Assembly (NCBI GenBank): GCA_020847855.1
Contig: JADLBH010000037.1
Location: forward strand, 342,368 to 406,367
Length of the DNA stretch: 64,000 nt
Direction of reading: 5' to 3'
Source: Fimbriimonadaceae bacterium
GTDB lineage: Bacteria > Armatimonadota > Fimbriimonadia > Fimbriimonadales > Fimbriimonadaceae
Position numbers and translations under genes: made by a program. Positions 26,500-35,946 of this stretch are shown piece after piece. Every line of letters starts with the position of its first letter. Position 1 is the stretch's first letter. A model generated the notes under the pieces. That model did not search any database, was not told the DNA's origin, and worked only from the letters and a program-made list of their open reading frames with translations.

Positions 26500-26874
26500 G
26501 TGAAGTCAGTTCGCGACCTTGTGGACGAAGCCCTCACCGCGATCCGGGAGGTAGAAGTGACGGAGCTCGCCGACATGCACGGGTGGTGCCTGCTTGATGT
26601 TCGGGAGCCCGAGGAGTTTGCCGCGGGGCATCCTGCGGGAGCGAGGAACGTGCCGCGCGGGATGCTGGAGGTGGCCGTGGACCTCGAACACCCCAAGCGC
26701 GACCCTTCGCTCGCCGACCGGAGCATCAAGCTCGCCTTGATCTGTGGAAGCGGCGTCCGGTCGGCACTGGCGGCCAAGGCCATGCTTGAGATGGGCTTTC
26801 ACGACCCGGTCTCGGTCCGTGGCGGCTGGGCCGCGTACTCCTCGGCCGGTCTTCCCGTGAAGACGGGGCCGTAA
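26500..26874 (+). CDS. Rhodanese-like domain protein
   Basis: Single-domain rhodanese of 124 residues, a sulfur-carrier or sulfurtransferase-type protein. The family pattern is clear: WCLLDVREPEEFAAGHPAGARNVP (about residues 30-53) and the active-site loop LICGSGVRSALAAKAM (about 85-100), with catalytic Cys in CGSGVRS, then GFHDPVSVRGGWAAY. The start is GTG 26500. It lies two bases before the GTG of the acyl-CoA ligase gene, so the two are probably co-transcribed, but no functional link is evident. The sulfur acceptor is unknown. Confidence 0.9.
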   Translation: MKSVRDLVDEALTAIREVEVTELADMHGWCLLDVREPEEFAAGHPAGARNVPRGMLEVAVDLEHPKRDPSLADRSIKLALICGSGVRSALAAKAMLEMGFHDPVSVRGGWAAYSSAGLPVKTGP

Positions 26875-26876
26875 CC

Positions 26877-28559
26877 GTGGCCTGCACCTCGGTCTCGGTC
26901 TTTTGGCACGAGGCCCTGTCCCAAGGGAGAGACCGGACCGCCTACCTGCTTCGCCAAGGTTCGGGCTACAGCGCCTTGAGCTATGGTCAGGCTTGGGAGC
27001 GCGTATATCAGGCCGCGTGCTCGGTCGCTTCCCTGGGGCTCAAGCCTGGGGATCGGCTCGGCATCGTGGGAGACACCGGGCTCGAATGGGCGTTGGTGGA
27101 CTGGGCTTGCCAGACTCTGGGGATCGTCACCGTGCCCGTGTTTCCGAGCCTCCCTGCCGACCAGGCGACGCAGATCCTCCGGGATGCCGAAGCCTCTGCG
27201 GTCGTGGTACAGGACGCGGGCCAAGCAGCCAAGGTCTCGGATCTTGGGGTGCCGGTGCTCACCTTTGCGGATCTTTTTGCTCGAAAGGTGGAGCTGGAAC
27301 GGTCGGCGTGGGAGAGGTCGGTCACCGAGCCGGCCCTGACCGAACTCGCGACGATCATCTACACGAGCGGGACTACAGGAGAGCCGAAAGGGGCGATGTT
27401 GGGCCACCAAGGCTTCCTCGACCTGTGCAGGGCGATCCCGGACACGCTTCCGCTCGGCCCTGACGACGTGTTTCTCTCCTGGCTCCCGATCGCCCACGTT
27501 TTCGAGCGGTTCGCGGGCCATATTCTGCCTATATCCTTGGGCGCGAGCATCGGCTACGCCGGCTCGGTGGCCACGATCGCCTCGGACATGGCCAAGGTGA
27601 GGCCGACGATCATGCTCGTGGTGCCTCGATTCCTGGACTCGTTGCGGTCCAAGATTCAAGAAGGGATGCGCAATGCCCCCCCCCTTAGACAGAAGCTGTT
27701 CGCGCTCGCGCACGCTCAGGGGAGGGCGAGGGTCGAGGCGCTCAGTGCGCCGCTCTACCCGTTGACCGACGCTTTGGTCGGCAAGAAGCTCAGAGAGCGG
27801 GTGGGAGGACGACTTCGGTACTTTGTGAGCGGGGGGTCGGCACTCCCTCCCGATCTGTGTACCTTCTTCGGTGCCTTCGGCATCACGACGCTCCAGGGCT
27901 ACGGGCTGACGGAGACCACCGCGGCCTCGTGCCTGAACGACCCGTTCGAGAACCGACCTGAGACCGTGGGCAAGCCGTTCCCGTGCCTCGAGGTGAAGAT
28001 CGCCGATGACGGCGAGATCCTGATCCGTGGCTCATCTGTCATGAAGGGCTATTGGCGCAAGCAGGCAGCGACCGCCGAAGCGATAGATCCTGAAGGCTGG
28101 TTTCACACGGGCGACCTGGGCGATCTCGAGGATGGGCGGGTGCGAATCACGGATCGCAAGAAGGACATCCAGGTGCTCGCGAATGGGAAGAACGTAGCCC
28201 CACAGAAGGTCGAGAACCTGCTTCGTGCCGAGGCCGAGATCTCCGAGGCAGTCGTGTTCGGCGATGGCAGGAACCACTGCGTCGCCTTGATCGTCCCCGA
28301 CTACGCCCATCTCCGATCCAGCCTTTCCCTCGGCAACATGACGGACGGAGAGGTGGCGGCGGACGAAAGTGCGACCAGCGAAGTGCGGCAAGCAGTGGAT
28401 CGGGCGAACAAGGTCTTGGCCGACTTTGAACGAGTGCGTCAGTTTCGGACCCTGGCGGAGCCGTTCTCCCAAGAGAAGGGCGAGCTCACGCCGAGCATGA
28501 AAGTGCGCCGCAAGGTGGTTCGGGACGCCTATGCGGCCCGCCTCGCCGAGATGGACTGA
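26877..28559 (+). CDS. AMP-forming long-chain acyl-CoA synthetase
   Basis: Activates fatty acids to acyl-CoA through an acyl-adenylate. The adenylation motifs are present: IIYTSGTTGEPKGAM (about residues 160-174), GYGLTETTAASC (about 341-352), and GWFHTGDLGDLEDGRVRITDRKKDIQVLANGKNVAP (about 402-437), with the catalytic lysine region near the C-terminus (KGELTPSMKVRRKVV). The architecture matches FadD/FAA-type enzymes of about 560-600 residues. Substrate chain length cannot be told from sequence. The start GTG 26877 is two bases after the rhodanese stop. Confidence 0.92.
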   Translation: MACTSVSVFWHEALSQGRDRTAYLLRQGSGYSALSYGQAWERVYQAACSVASLGLKPGDRLGIVGDTGLEWALVDWACQTLGIVTVPVFPSLPADQATQILRDAEASAVVVQDAGQAAKVSDLGVPVLTFADLFARKVELERSAWERSVTEPALTELATIIYTSGTTGEPKGAMLGHQGFLDLCRAIPDTLPLGPDDVFLSWLPIAHVFERFAGHILPISLGASIGYAGSVATIASDMAKVRPTIMLVVPRFLDSLRSKIQEGMRNAPPLRQKLFALAHAQGRARVEALSAPLYPLTDALVGKKLRERVGGRLRYFVSGGSALPPDLCTFFGAFGITTLQGYGLTETTAASCLNDPFENRPETVGKPFPCLEVKIADDGEILIRGSSVMKGYWRKQAATAEAIDPEGWFHTGDLGDLEDGRVRITDRKKDIQVLANGKNVAPQKVENLLRAEAEISEAVVFGDGRNHCVALIVPDYAHLRSSLSLGNMTDGEVAADESATSEVRQAVDRANKVLADFERVRQFRTLAEPFSQEKGELTPSMKVRRKVVRDAYAARLAEMD

Positions 28560-28592
28560 GGGACCTGGGGCGCAAAGTCATAGACTGGCATC

Positions 28593-29252
28593 GTGGTCAA
28601 GCGAAGTCTAGGGTTGGGAATCGCGATCCTGCTTCTCGTCGCGGCGGTGTGGATGCAGTTGCAGACCCCCAAGCCCGTCTCGAACTCGGTGAACCTTCTC
28701 GACGAGCCGCGCCACCCGGTCAGCGAGGCCATGGCGCGGGCGAGCGAGGCCCTGGCCTCGGGCACCGCCCCCTCGGCTACTCTGCGGGACGGAACGGGAC
28801 GGCCCATGGAGCTCGCTTCTTTTTGGGAGTCGTCGCCCGCGGTCATCGTGTTCACCAAGGATCGGTGCCCCTGCAGCATGGAGTCGCAGACGTACTTCAG
28901 CCAGCTCGCGAAGAGCTTTCAGAGCCGGGCGCGGTTCGTTGCCGTGATGGACGCCGAGCCTGCCGCCGTCTCGAAGTACGCCGACGATTTCCGACTCCCC
29001 TATCCGGCACTGTCCGCGAAGGACGATTCCGTCTTTCAAGCGTTCGATGCCGAGCGGTCCGTCTACGTGACTCTGGTCGAGAAAGGTGGCCGGATCGCCA
29101 AGCAGTGGCCTGGCTACTCGCGTTCCATGTTGCGCGAGTTGGACCAGCGCCTCACGGTGCTCTGCGGAGGCCGATCCTCTGGTCTCGACTTCGAGGGGGC
29201 CCCAGAGAAGGCATCGTCCGGTTGCAAGTTGTTCCGACCGGTCGGTGAATAG
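28593..29252 (+). CDS. Membrane-anchored redoxin (peroxiredoxin/TlpA-like)
   Basis: A 219-residue thiol-redox protein. The first 22 residues form a membrane anchor or uncleaved signal (LGLGIAILLLVAAVWM). The thioredoxin-fold region begins near residue 55 (GTAPSATLRDGTGRPMELASF, typical of AhpC/TSA proteins), with the redox site KDRCPCSMES (about 89-98), a CxC rather than the usual CxxC, then RLPYPALSAKDDSVFQAF and VYVTLVEKGGRIAKQWPGY. It probably faces the periplasm and reduces or oxidises envelope thiols. The start is GTG 28593. Cysteines near the C-terminus (LTVLCGG and SGCKLF) may also take part. Confidence 0.75.
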   Translation: MVKRSLGLGIAILLLVAAVWMQLQTPKPVSNSVNLLDEPRHPVSEAMARASEALASGTAPSATLRDGTGRPMELASFWESSPAVIVFTKDRCPCSMESQTYFSQLAKSFQSRARFVAVMDAEPAAVSKYADDFRLPYPALSAKDDSVFQAFDAERSVYVTLVEKGGRIAKQWPGYSRSMLRELDQRLTVLCGGRSSGLDFEGAPEKASSGCKLFRPVGE

Positions 29253-29253
29253 C

Positions 29254-31668
29254 CTAGACGAGGCTCACGGGGTCTACGTCGGCCACGATGCGCACCGTGC
29301 TCAGGCGGAGGGATTCTAGCACCGTGGCGATGGGGGCAAAGTCAGCTCCCGGCTCCAGCTTGAGGAGCGCGTGTCGTCGCCACTGTCCGTCCAATCGCGC
29401 CAAGGGGCAATCTGTCGGACCCAGTACCTCGCCTCGGGGCACGGCTCGTCTGAGTGCCTCGGCGACGCTCGCCGAGGCTGCGACGACCTCGGTGCGCTCG
29501 TTGCCAGAGACCACGACGTTCACGAGGCGGCGGAACGGTGGGTAGCCGGCTTCGCGGCGCTCCTGGATCTCGGCCTCGAAGAACCCCTCATAATCGTGCG
29601 CCCTCGCACAGACGATTGCCACGTGGTTTGGCTGGAACGTCTGGATCAGGACACGGCCTGGCCTTTTGGCCCGTCCCGCCCGTCCGCCCACTTGCGACAG
29701 GAGTTGGAAGGTCCGTTCCGAGGCCCGAAAGTCAGGGACGTGGAGCGAGACGTCCGCCGCGACCGCACCCACGAGGGTCACATTGGGGAAATCGAGGCCC
29801 TTGGCGACGAGCTGCGTGCCGACGAGGATATCGGTCGCTCCGGCGCGGAACGAGGCAAGCACCTCTTCCAAGGCACCGGATCTGCGGGCCACGTCACGGT
29901 CGAGCCGGGCGATCCGCGCTTGGGGGAAGAGTTCGGTCAAGCACTCTTCCAGCCTCTGCACACCGACCCCGAATCCCGCAACGCGCTGGCTCTCGCACTC
30001 TGGACAGTTGGCGGGCGCGCGCTCCGAGTGGGTGCAGTGATGACATCGCAGCTGGCCCGCCTGGCGATGATAGGCGAGCGCCACGGTGCAACGAGGGCAC
30101 TCCCAGCAATGACCGCACTCCCTGCACTTGAGCACGGGAGCATAGGCGCGCCGGTTCAAGAACAGGATCGCCTGCTCCCTTCTCTCCAAAGTGGACGCGA
30201 TCTCCGCCTGCAGGCGCTCGGAGACCAGGGCGGGCTTGCGTGCGCGGAAAAGCTCGGCGAGATCGAGGGTTTCCACCGTAGGGAGGGTTGCCGCGGCTGC
30301 ACGGCTTGGCAGGCGGAGCATAGCGAGCTCGCCCGTTTTTGCGCGGTGGAACGTCTCGATGCTCGGGGTCGCAGAGCCGAAGACCACTGGGCAACCGTGT
30401 CGGCGGCCATGAGACTCGGCCAGGGGCCCGGTCGAGTATCGGGGGGGGGACTCTTGCTTGAAGCTACCTTCGTGCTCCTCGTCAATCACGATCAGGCCGA
30501 TGTCCTCGAGCGGGGCAAAGAGCGCCGAGCGCGCACCTAGGACGACGGACCTTCGCATCTGTCGGATGGCTGTCCAGCTTTCGAGGCGCTCGCGAGCGGA
30601 AAGGTTCGAGTGGAGCATTGCGACCCGGTCGCCAAACCTCGCTCGTAAACGGGTAAGGGTTTGGGCGGTGAGTGCGATCTCGGGTACGAGGTAGAGCACG
30701 CCTCGCCCCATTTTCAGGGCTTCGGCCATGCATCGCATATAGACCTCGGTCTTGCCCGAGCCGGTCACGCCGAAGAGAAGAAACTTCTCGGGTCGGCGTT
30801 CGCAGACCGCCTTGGTGACTGCCTCGATGGCCGCGTCCTGATCGGGGTTCGGCTTGGGTGCGGGCAGCATCGAGGAGGCATCCTCGCCGCCAGCGACGAG
30901 CACACCGGCATCGAGCAAGGCTTGCACGGTGACGTCGGATACTCCCGCGAGCGCCCTGATCTCCCGCGTCGGAAGTGCGCTCGTGCCAAGGCCCTGGAGC
31001 CTCATGACGGTGACGGCTTGTGCGGGCCGCTTGCGGCCAGGCCCTGCCAGGAAGCGCTCCACGACCGAAGGGTCCGGGTTCAATGCGACCATCTGCTCTC
31101 CGGACCGGCGGTCGGACCAACGCCGCAGTTCGAGGCCGCGTTCTGCGAGCCCTTTCCTCGCCAGGGTACGGAGGGCGCGCTTCATCGGGTCGGCGATCGA
31201 GCTTCCCGCCCCCTCATAGAGGATCCCCCGCTCCTGGAGCAGCTTGAGTGCCTCGGCCTGTCGCCCAGGGAGCGGCCCCGTCACCGCACTGCCGGGGCGC
31301 CACGTGACTGCCAGCCGCTCCCGAATGCCTGGAGGCGCCGCAGCGGAGAGCGCGGAGGGGAGGGGGGACAGGGTCTGCCTTGCGGTCTCCTCGATGAGGT
31401 CCATCAGGGCTTCGGGAAGGTCGAGGCCACGGATCGGCTCGGTAAGGGGACGTAGCCGCGCCGGATCGAAGCCCAATTCTTCAGGCGAGGCCGAGCGAAC
31501 CCCGAGGATGTAGCCGATCGCCCTGCGCCCGCCCAGGGGCACGATCCACGCCTCCCCTCTGCGAGCTTCAGGTGGGGCGGCATATGTGTAGCTGGCCGTG
31601 GCCCCGGCGTCCTTGGCACTTATGACGACATCGGCCACAAGAAGGGTCGCGGACGTGGTCGTGCTCAC
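29254..31668 (-). CDS. priA: Primosomal protein N' (replication restart helicase PriA)
   Basis: 3'-5' helicase that restarts stalled replication forks. I start at GTG 31668, overlapping the stop of the upstream fusion gene (GTGA); the 1103-residue ORF in the track is extended antisense beyond that. The 804-residue product has the 3'-BD-like N-terminus (TLLVADVVISAKDAGATASYTY), a winged-helix region, Walker A FGVTGSGKTEVYMRC, DEEH box VIDEEHEGSFKQ, motif III GSATPSIET, the zinc-binding cysteines CRECGHCWECPRC and CHHCTHSERAPANCPEC, and helicase motifs V and VI (ILVGTQLVAKGLDFPNVTLVG, QVGGRAGRAKRPGRV). The ending meets the convergent redoxin gene with one base between. Confidence 0.95.
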   Translation of the reverse strand: MSTTTSATLLVADVVISAKDAGATASYTYAAPPEARRGEAWIVPLGGRRAIGYILGVRSASPEELGFDPARLRPLTEPIRGLDLPEALMDLIEETARQTLSPLPSALSAAAPPGIRERLAVTWRPGSAVTGPLPGRQAEALKLLQERGILYEGAGSSIADPMKRALRTLARKGLAERGLELRRWSDRRSGEQMVALNPDPSVVERFLAGPGRKRPAQAVTVMRLQGLGTSALPTREIRALAGVSDVTVQALLDAGVLVAGGEDASSMLPAPKPNPDQDAAIEAVTKAVCERRPEKFLLFGVTGSGKTEVYMRCMAEALKMGRGVLYLVPEIALTAQTLTRLRARFGDRVAMLHSNLSARERLESWTAIRQMRRSVVLGARSALFAPLEDIGLIVIDEEHEGSFKQESPPRYSTGPLAESHGRRHGCPVVFGSATPSIETFHRAKTGELAMLRLPSRAAAATLPTVETLDLAELFRARKPALVSERLQAEIASTLERREQAILFLNRRAYAPVLKCRECGHCWECPRCTVALAYHRQAGQLRCHHCTHSERAPANCPECESQRVAGFGVGVQRLEECLTELFPQARIARLDRDVARRSGALEEVLASFRAGATDILVGTQLVAKGLDFPNVTLVGAVAADVSLHVPDFRASERTFQLLSQVGGRAGRAKRPGRVLIQTFQPNHVAIVCARAHDYEGFFEAEIQERREAGYPPFRRLVNVVVSGNERTEVVAASASVAEALRRAVPRGEVLGPTDCPLARLDGQWRRHALLKLEPGADFAPIATVLESLRLSTVRIVADVDPVSLV

Positions 31669-34073
31669 GCTTTTGCCGCCGAAAACTTGAGCCGGGTCAG
31701 CCAACGGATTTGGAACACGGTAAAGCCGACCAGGATCGCACCCATCACCCATGCGGCGGCGGTGGCATAGCCGAACTTTAGGAACATGAACGCGTTCTGC
31801 CAAACCTCGAGCCCGATGGTGTGCGTCGCGTAAAGCGGCCCCCCTCCGGTTAGCACAAAGACGTTCTCCATGGCCTTGAAGCCGCCGATGAACACTCCCA
31901 AGAGGTTGATCAGCATCAAGGGTTTGATCCCTGGGAGCAGGACATACCGCAGTTTGTGCACCCAGCTCGCCCCGTCCAGGTCGGCGGCCTCGTACCTCTC
32001 GTCCGGGATGTTCTTGAGGGCGGCGAGATAGAGGACCGAGCCGGGCCCGGCAGCGGCCCAGATCCCTGGGAGGACGACGGCGAAGAGCGCGAGCTGCGGG
32101 TTGCCAAGCCAGTCGTTCGAGTCCGTGAGGATAGGCCCGCCGAATCGGGCGAAGAGTGGGTTGAGGAAGGGAACGAAGGGCTGGACCACGTGGTTCAGGA
32201 GCCCTTCCGGCCCTTTGTCGTAGAACTGCCTCCAGAGGAATGCGATCACCGCGCCGGAGATGGTCGCCGGGAGGTAGAAGAGCGTCCGAAGCAACACCCG
32301 CGCGTATCGGATCTCGTTCAGCACGACCGCGAGCCCGACGGGAAGCAGGAAACCGATACTGATGGTGAGAACGACGTAGAGCGTGCTGTTGAGAAGCGCC
32401 TTCCAGAAGACGGGCTGGCTGAAGACCGAGATGAAGTTGTCGAAGCCGACCCAGGTCGCACCTAGTACGATCTTGTAGTCTTGGAAGGCGATCTGGAGTC
32501 CCTTCCCAAGTGGATAGTAGGCCCAGACCATGAGGGTGAGCACGGCAGGCAAGAGGCAGATCCAAACGAAGGTGAGCGCGGTTCGTCTCCGATCTCCCTT
32601 GGGTAGAGGGTCGTAGGCAGGGGCGGACGTTCGCGCCTTACGCACGGAGACGCCGACCACCGTCGCTACGAGCGCGGCAAGGATCCACGCTATCCAGGTC
32701 GCAACCTGTCGCTGCTTTCGGATGACCTGCTCGGGGACATAGCCGAGTAGCTTTTGGTCCATGGACTCTTGGACCTCTCGTAGGATCACGTCGCTCGGGG
32801 TGTCTTCCAGGCGTGCGCGGTCGAGCGCCTCGTCCAAGACGACATAGACCTGCTGGCTGTTTCTCCCGTAGGGCTCCGGCTTGCCACGGGAGAAGAGTTG
32901 CCGGTTCGCCTCCAAGTAGGCTGGATCCACACTGGCGGCAAGGTCGTGGTATCCATACCTCTCGAGCAAGACCGGGTTTACGAGCGAGGCGAGGCCAAGC
33001 TCGACGAGAGTGTGCGTCTGAACCTCGGCTGCGTCTTGACTCGCAAAGTACTCGATGAACCGCCAACACGCCTCGATCTTGGCTGGGTCCTTGACGGCCG
33101 AGTTGATCGCCCACATTCCGGCGTTGATCTCGTTGTAGCTCCCGGCCGGGCCTGCCGGCATCGCCGCGACACCGATCAGGGCGGGGTTGATGTCGCTGAT
33201 CGAGAGCATGACGTCGTTCGTGTAGGCGAACCACATCGAGACCTTGCCGTCCGTGATGTCGTTGTTGTACGTCGCGCTGACGCTGGCGGCGGGCCCGTGC
33301 TCCTTGCCGTCCTTCCCGACCCACTTGTCCTTGGTGAGCTTTCGGAAGAAGTCGAGGGCGACCGCCCCGGCAGGGCTTGCGACCACCGCACGGGAATATC
33401 CTCGCTCGGCTGGGACCAGGACCTCGCCTCCGGCCTGCCACACGAAGTTCGTCCAGTGGTACGCCTTCCCGCCGGGCCCACCACTGAAGGCGAAGCCCGA
33501 TCTGCCGGGCGCGGCATCGGTGAGCTTCTTGGCATCCTCGTAGAACTCTGCCCAGGTTCGCGGGGGCCGTTGCGGGTCGAGTCCGGCCTCGACAAAGTGG
33601 TCTTTGCGGTAGTAGAGCGCCTGGGCGACTTGATAGAACGGGACGCCGTAGAGGTGGCCGTCCAGGCTGCGCAAGACCGTCTCGATCTCGGGGACGATGC
33701 GCGAAGTGGCGTCCGGGTGACGCGATGCCAGGTCGTCGAGGGGTCGGCAGAACCCTTGCTCGACGTAGCTGAAGTATTGGCGGAAGTTGACATAGAAAAC
33801 GTCGGGTGCGGTGTCGCCCGCCATGGACATGAGGAAGTTGCCGTCCGCCTTGTCCCCGGTGAGTTCGAGCCCCCCGGCGTTCACGACCTGGATGTCCGGG
33901 TTCCGCCGGTGGAACTCGTCGAACACCGCCCGGCGCGTGATGTTCCGGGGAGCCGTGGAGTCTCTGGGAGGGATCCCGAAGGCCGGGCCCGCCATCATCC
34001 GTATCGTCGTTCGCTGGGCGACCGCGGACGCGGCGATGAGCCCACAGACGACGAGCGCGAGGCCACGTACCAC
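31665..34073 (-). CDS. Solute-binding protein fused to a MalF-type ABC sugar permease
   Basis: A single 802-residue polypeptide combines two ABC-importer parts. I start at GTG 34073 (VVRGLALVVCGLIAASAVAQ), giving a signal peptide; the track's ORF extends into the next gene. Residues 20-490 are an extracellular sugar-binding protein of cluster-B type (VFDEFHRRNPDIQVVNAG, ALYYRKDHFVEAGLDPQRPPRTWAEFYEDAKKLT, AGMWAINSAVKDPAKIEACWRFIEYFAS). After a linker and an extra membrane helix (about 495-515), residues about 535-800 are a MalF-like permease with six helices and the EAA loop EAADLDGASWVHKLRYVLLPGIKPLM. No MalG-type permease or ATPase gene is adjacent; both are needed for a complete importer. 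Confidence 0.85.
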   Translation of the reverse strand: MVRGLALVVCGLIAASAVAQRTTIRMMAGPAFGIPPRDSTAPRNITRRAVFDEFHRRNPDIQVVNAGGLELTGDKADGNFLMSMAGDTAPDVFYVNFRQYFSYVEQGFCRPLDDLASRHPDATSRIVPEIETVLRSLDGHLYGVPFYQVAQALYYRKDHFVEAGLDPQRPPRTWAEFYEDAKKLTDAAPGRSGFAFSGGPGGKAYHWTNFVWQAGGEVLVPAERGYSRAVVASPAGAVALDFFRKLTKDKWVGKDGKEHGPAASVSATYNNDITDGKVSMWFAYTNDVMLSISDINPALIGVAAMPAGPAGSYNEINAGMWAINSAVKDPAKIEACWRFIEYFASQDAAEVQTHTLVELGLASLVNPVLLERYGYHDLAASVDPAYLEANRQLFSRGKPEPYGRNSQQVYVVLDEALDRARLEDTPSDVILREVQESMDQKLLGYVPEQVIRKQRQVATWIAWILAALVATVVGVSVRKARTSAPAYDPLPKGDRRRTALTFVWICLLPAVLTLMVWAYYPLGKGLQIAFQDYKIVLGATWVGFDNFISVFSQPVFWKALLNSTLYVVLTISIGFLLPVGLAVVLNEIRYARVLLRTLFYLPATISGAVIAFLWRQFYDKGPEGLLNHVVQPFVPFLNPLFARFGGPILTDSNDWLGNPQLALFAVVLPGIWAAAGPGSVLYLAALKNIPDERYEAADLDGASWVHKLRYVLLPGIKPLMLINLLGVFIGGFKAMENVFVLTGGGPLYATHTIGLEVWQNAFMFLKFGYATAAAWVMGAILVGFTVFQIRWLTRLKFSAAKA

Positions 34074-34098
34074 CTCGGGAAGTATAGCGTCCCTGCCC

Positions 34099-35166
34099 TT
34101 AGACGGGGACGAAGCTCGTGTCCGCCTTGACCTGGCGGCAATAGGCGGCCATGAGCCGGGCGCACTTCTCGACGTCGCCCAGCTCGAGGACCTCACAGGG
34201 CGAGTGCATGTAGCGAATCGGCACCCCGACAAGGCCGGTCGCGATCCCGCCGCGCGAGACCTGCATCGCGTTCGCATCGGTGCCGGTGCCGCCGGGCTCG
34301 GCACAGAGTTGATACGGGATCTTTTCCTTCTTCGCCCCTTTCATCACCAGGTCGAGCACGACAGGGTTGATGTTCGCGCCTCTGGTGACGCTCGGGCCGC
34401 CACCCATGACCGCGTCGCCATAGCGCGATTTGTCGAGGCCGGGCGTGTCAATGGCAAAGTCCACGTCCACTGCAAGGCCGCTCTGCGGGTCCAGGCCGAA
34501 CGACGAAGTCTTGGCCCCGCGTAATCCGATCTCTTCCTGCACCGTTCCCACGGCAAAGACCCCCACGCCCTTCGCCAGACCTCCCTCCTCGTGCAGAAGA
34601 CGAAGGGCCTCGGCAACGATGAACGCCCCCATCTTGTTGTCGAAGCCACGCGCGGTGACGCGGTCGCCCAGGAGGGGGGCGAACTCCCACTGGTACGTCG
34701 CACAGTCGCCGATCGTGACCACCGTTTCGGCCTCGGCCTTCGACCTTGCCCCGATGTCTATCCACAGGTCGTGGAGCTTGGGACGCTTCTCCTTCTCGTC
34801 ACCCTCGAGAAGATGGATCGGTTTGCGACCGATGACCCCCGGCACGCGCTTGGTGCCATGGATCCAGACCCTCTGGCCGATGGGCACCATGGTGTCGTGG
34901 CCGCCGATCCCAGCAAAGTAGAGGAGCCCTCCCTCTGATATGTGCAAGATTTGCAGGCCGATCTCGTCTAAATGCCCGGCAAGCATGACCTTCTGGCCGG
35001 CACCGGGGTTCAGAGCGGCCCACGTGTTGCCATGAACGTCCGTCTGGACTTCGTCCGCGAATTTTTGCGTGTAGGTACGGAACACGCGGGCCGCGGGCTG
35101 CTCGTAGCCCGAAGGGGATGGAGCGTCACAAATCTCCTGAAGGAAGGCAAGGGACTCTTTGCGCAC
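34099..35166 (-). CDS. M42-family aminopeptidase
   Basis: Dinuclear-metal aminopeptidase of the glutamyl/TET-like M42 family. The metal ligands are visible: AGHLDEIGLQ (about residues 62-71, His and Asp), TARGFDNKMGAFI (about 177-189, Asp), VQEEIGLRGAK (about 213-223, catalytic Glu pair), DVDFAID (about 237-243) and YMHSPCEVLEL (about 323-333, last His). The opening LQEICDAPSPSGYEQPA is the typical M42 start. Length 355 is normal. It would finish cytosolic peptide breakdown. It follows ccmC by 40 bases and precedes the fusion gene by 25 bases on the same strand. Confidence 0.93.
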   Translation of the reverse strand: MRKESLAFLQEICDAPSPSGYEQPAARVFRTYTQKFADEVQTDVHGNTWAALNPGAGQKVMLAGHLDEIGLQILHISEGGLLYFAGIGGHDTMVPIGQRVWIHGTKRVPGVIGRKPIHLLEGDEKEKRPKLHDLWIDIGARSKAEAETVVTIGDCATYQWEFAPLLGDRVTARGFDNKMGAFIVAEALRLLHEEGGLAKGVGVFAVGTVQEEIGLRGAKTSSFGLDPQSGLAVDVDFAIDTPGLDKSRYGDAVMGGGPSVTRGANINPVVLDLVMKGAKKEKIPYQLCAEPGGTGTDANAMQVSRGGIATGLVGVPIRYMHSPCEVLELGDVEKCARLMAAYCRQVKADTSFVPV

Positions 35167-35206
35167 CGAGCGAGGATACCGGCAAGAACGCTACCGTACT
35201 CGTCGG

Positions 35207-35926
35207 TCACTGCTCCGGATGTACATCCAGAGGCACGACCACGCCAGAAGGGGCGGGATCAGGGCTAGTAGGATCGTCTGCATGGGTGAGGCTCTTGATT
35301 CGTTCGGAGTATGCCGCTCTAGCCCAGAGCGAGAGGGTCCCGGCCATTACGAGGATACCGGTCCAATAGCTCCCATCGAAGCCCCCGGTCTCGACCGTTC
35401 GCGAAGGATGGAACGAGGCGGCTTGCACTTGCGGCAGTCGCGGGAGTACGAACACTAGGAACAAGACTGGCAAAAGGCTCGCCACGGCATAGGCCGAGCC
35501 GGCCGCCGCCCGTTGGGCGGGGTCGTGAATCGCCCAGCGCAGGGACACTCCTGCAGCGATGAGCATGAGGACGACGAGGAAGCTGGTCTGGCGCGCGTCC
35601 CACTGCCACCAGGCGCCCCATTGAACCTGGCTGAAGAGGATACCGGTGGCCATCGTCAGCCCGGCAAAGATCAAGCCAAGGTCGGTGCTCGCCGAGAGGC
35701 GGTGGGCCGCCGCGGGGCTTCGACTTACGAGGTAGCGAATCCCGACGACGGCCGAGAGGACGACGAAGACCGTGGTGAGAACCGCACAGGGTAGGTGGGT
35801 CGCGACGATTTTAGCCAGCGCGGGCTCGCGAAACGCCTTTGCATCCGGGAGCAGGACGGTGACCAAGGTCGCTACGGCCGCCGCGGCCCAAAGGACGGCG
35901 TGCCCGGTGCGTCCCCATCGCGTCAC
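35207..35926 (-). CDS. ccmC: Heme exporter membrane subunit CcmC
   Basis: Integral membrane protein that presents heme to CcmE during cytochrome c maturation. I start at GTG 35926 (VTRWGRTGHAVLW), which gives 239 residues, a normal CcmC length, and not at the far-upstream start in the track. The heme-handling WWD motif appears as QVQWGAWWQWDARQTSF (about residues 97-113). The two axial histidine positions match ATHLPCAVL and AASFHPSR. Six hydrophobic helices are visible. It follows ccmB on the same strand by 20 bases. CcmE, CcmF and CcmH are not in the window. Confidence 0.9.
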   Translation of the reverse strand: MTRWGRTGHAVLWAAAAVATLVTVLLPDAKAFREPALAKIVATHLPCAVLTTVFVVLSAVVGIRYLVSRSPAAAHRLSASTDLGLIFAGLTMATGILFSQVQWGAWWQWDARQTSFLVVLMLIAAGVSLRWAIHDPAQRAAAGSAYAVASLLPVLFLVFVLPRLPQVQAASFHPSRTVETGGFDGSYWTGILVMAGTLSLWARAAYSERIKSLTHADDPTSPDPAPSGVVVPLDVHPEQ

Positions 35927-35946
35927 ACCGTCATTATTGCCCCGGT

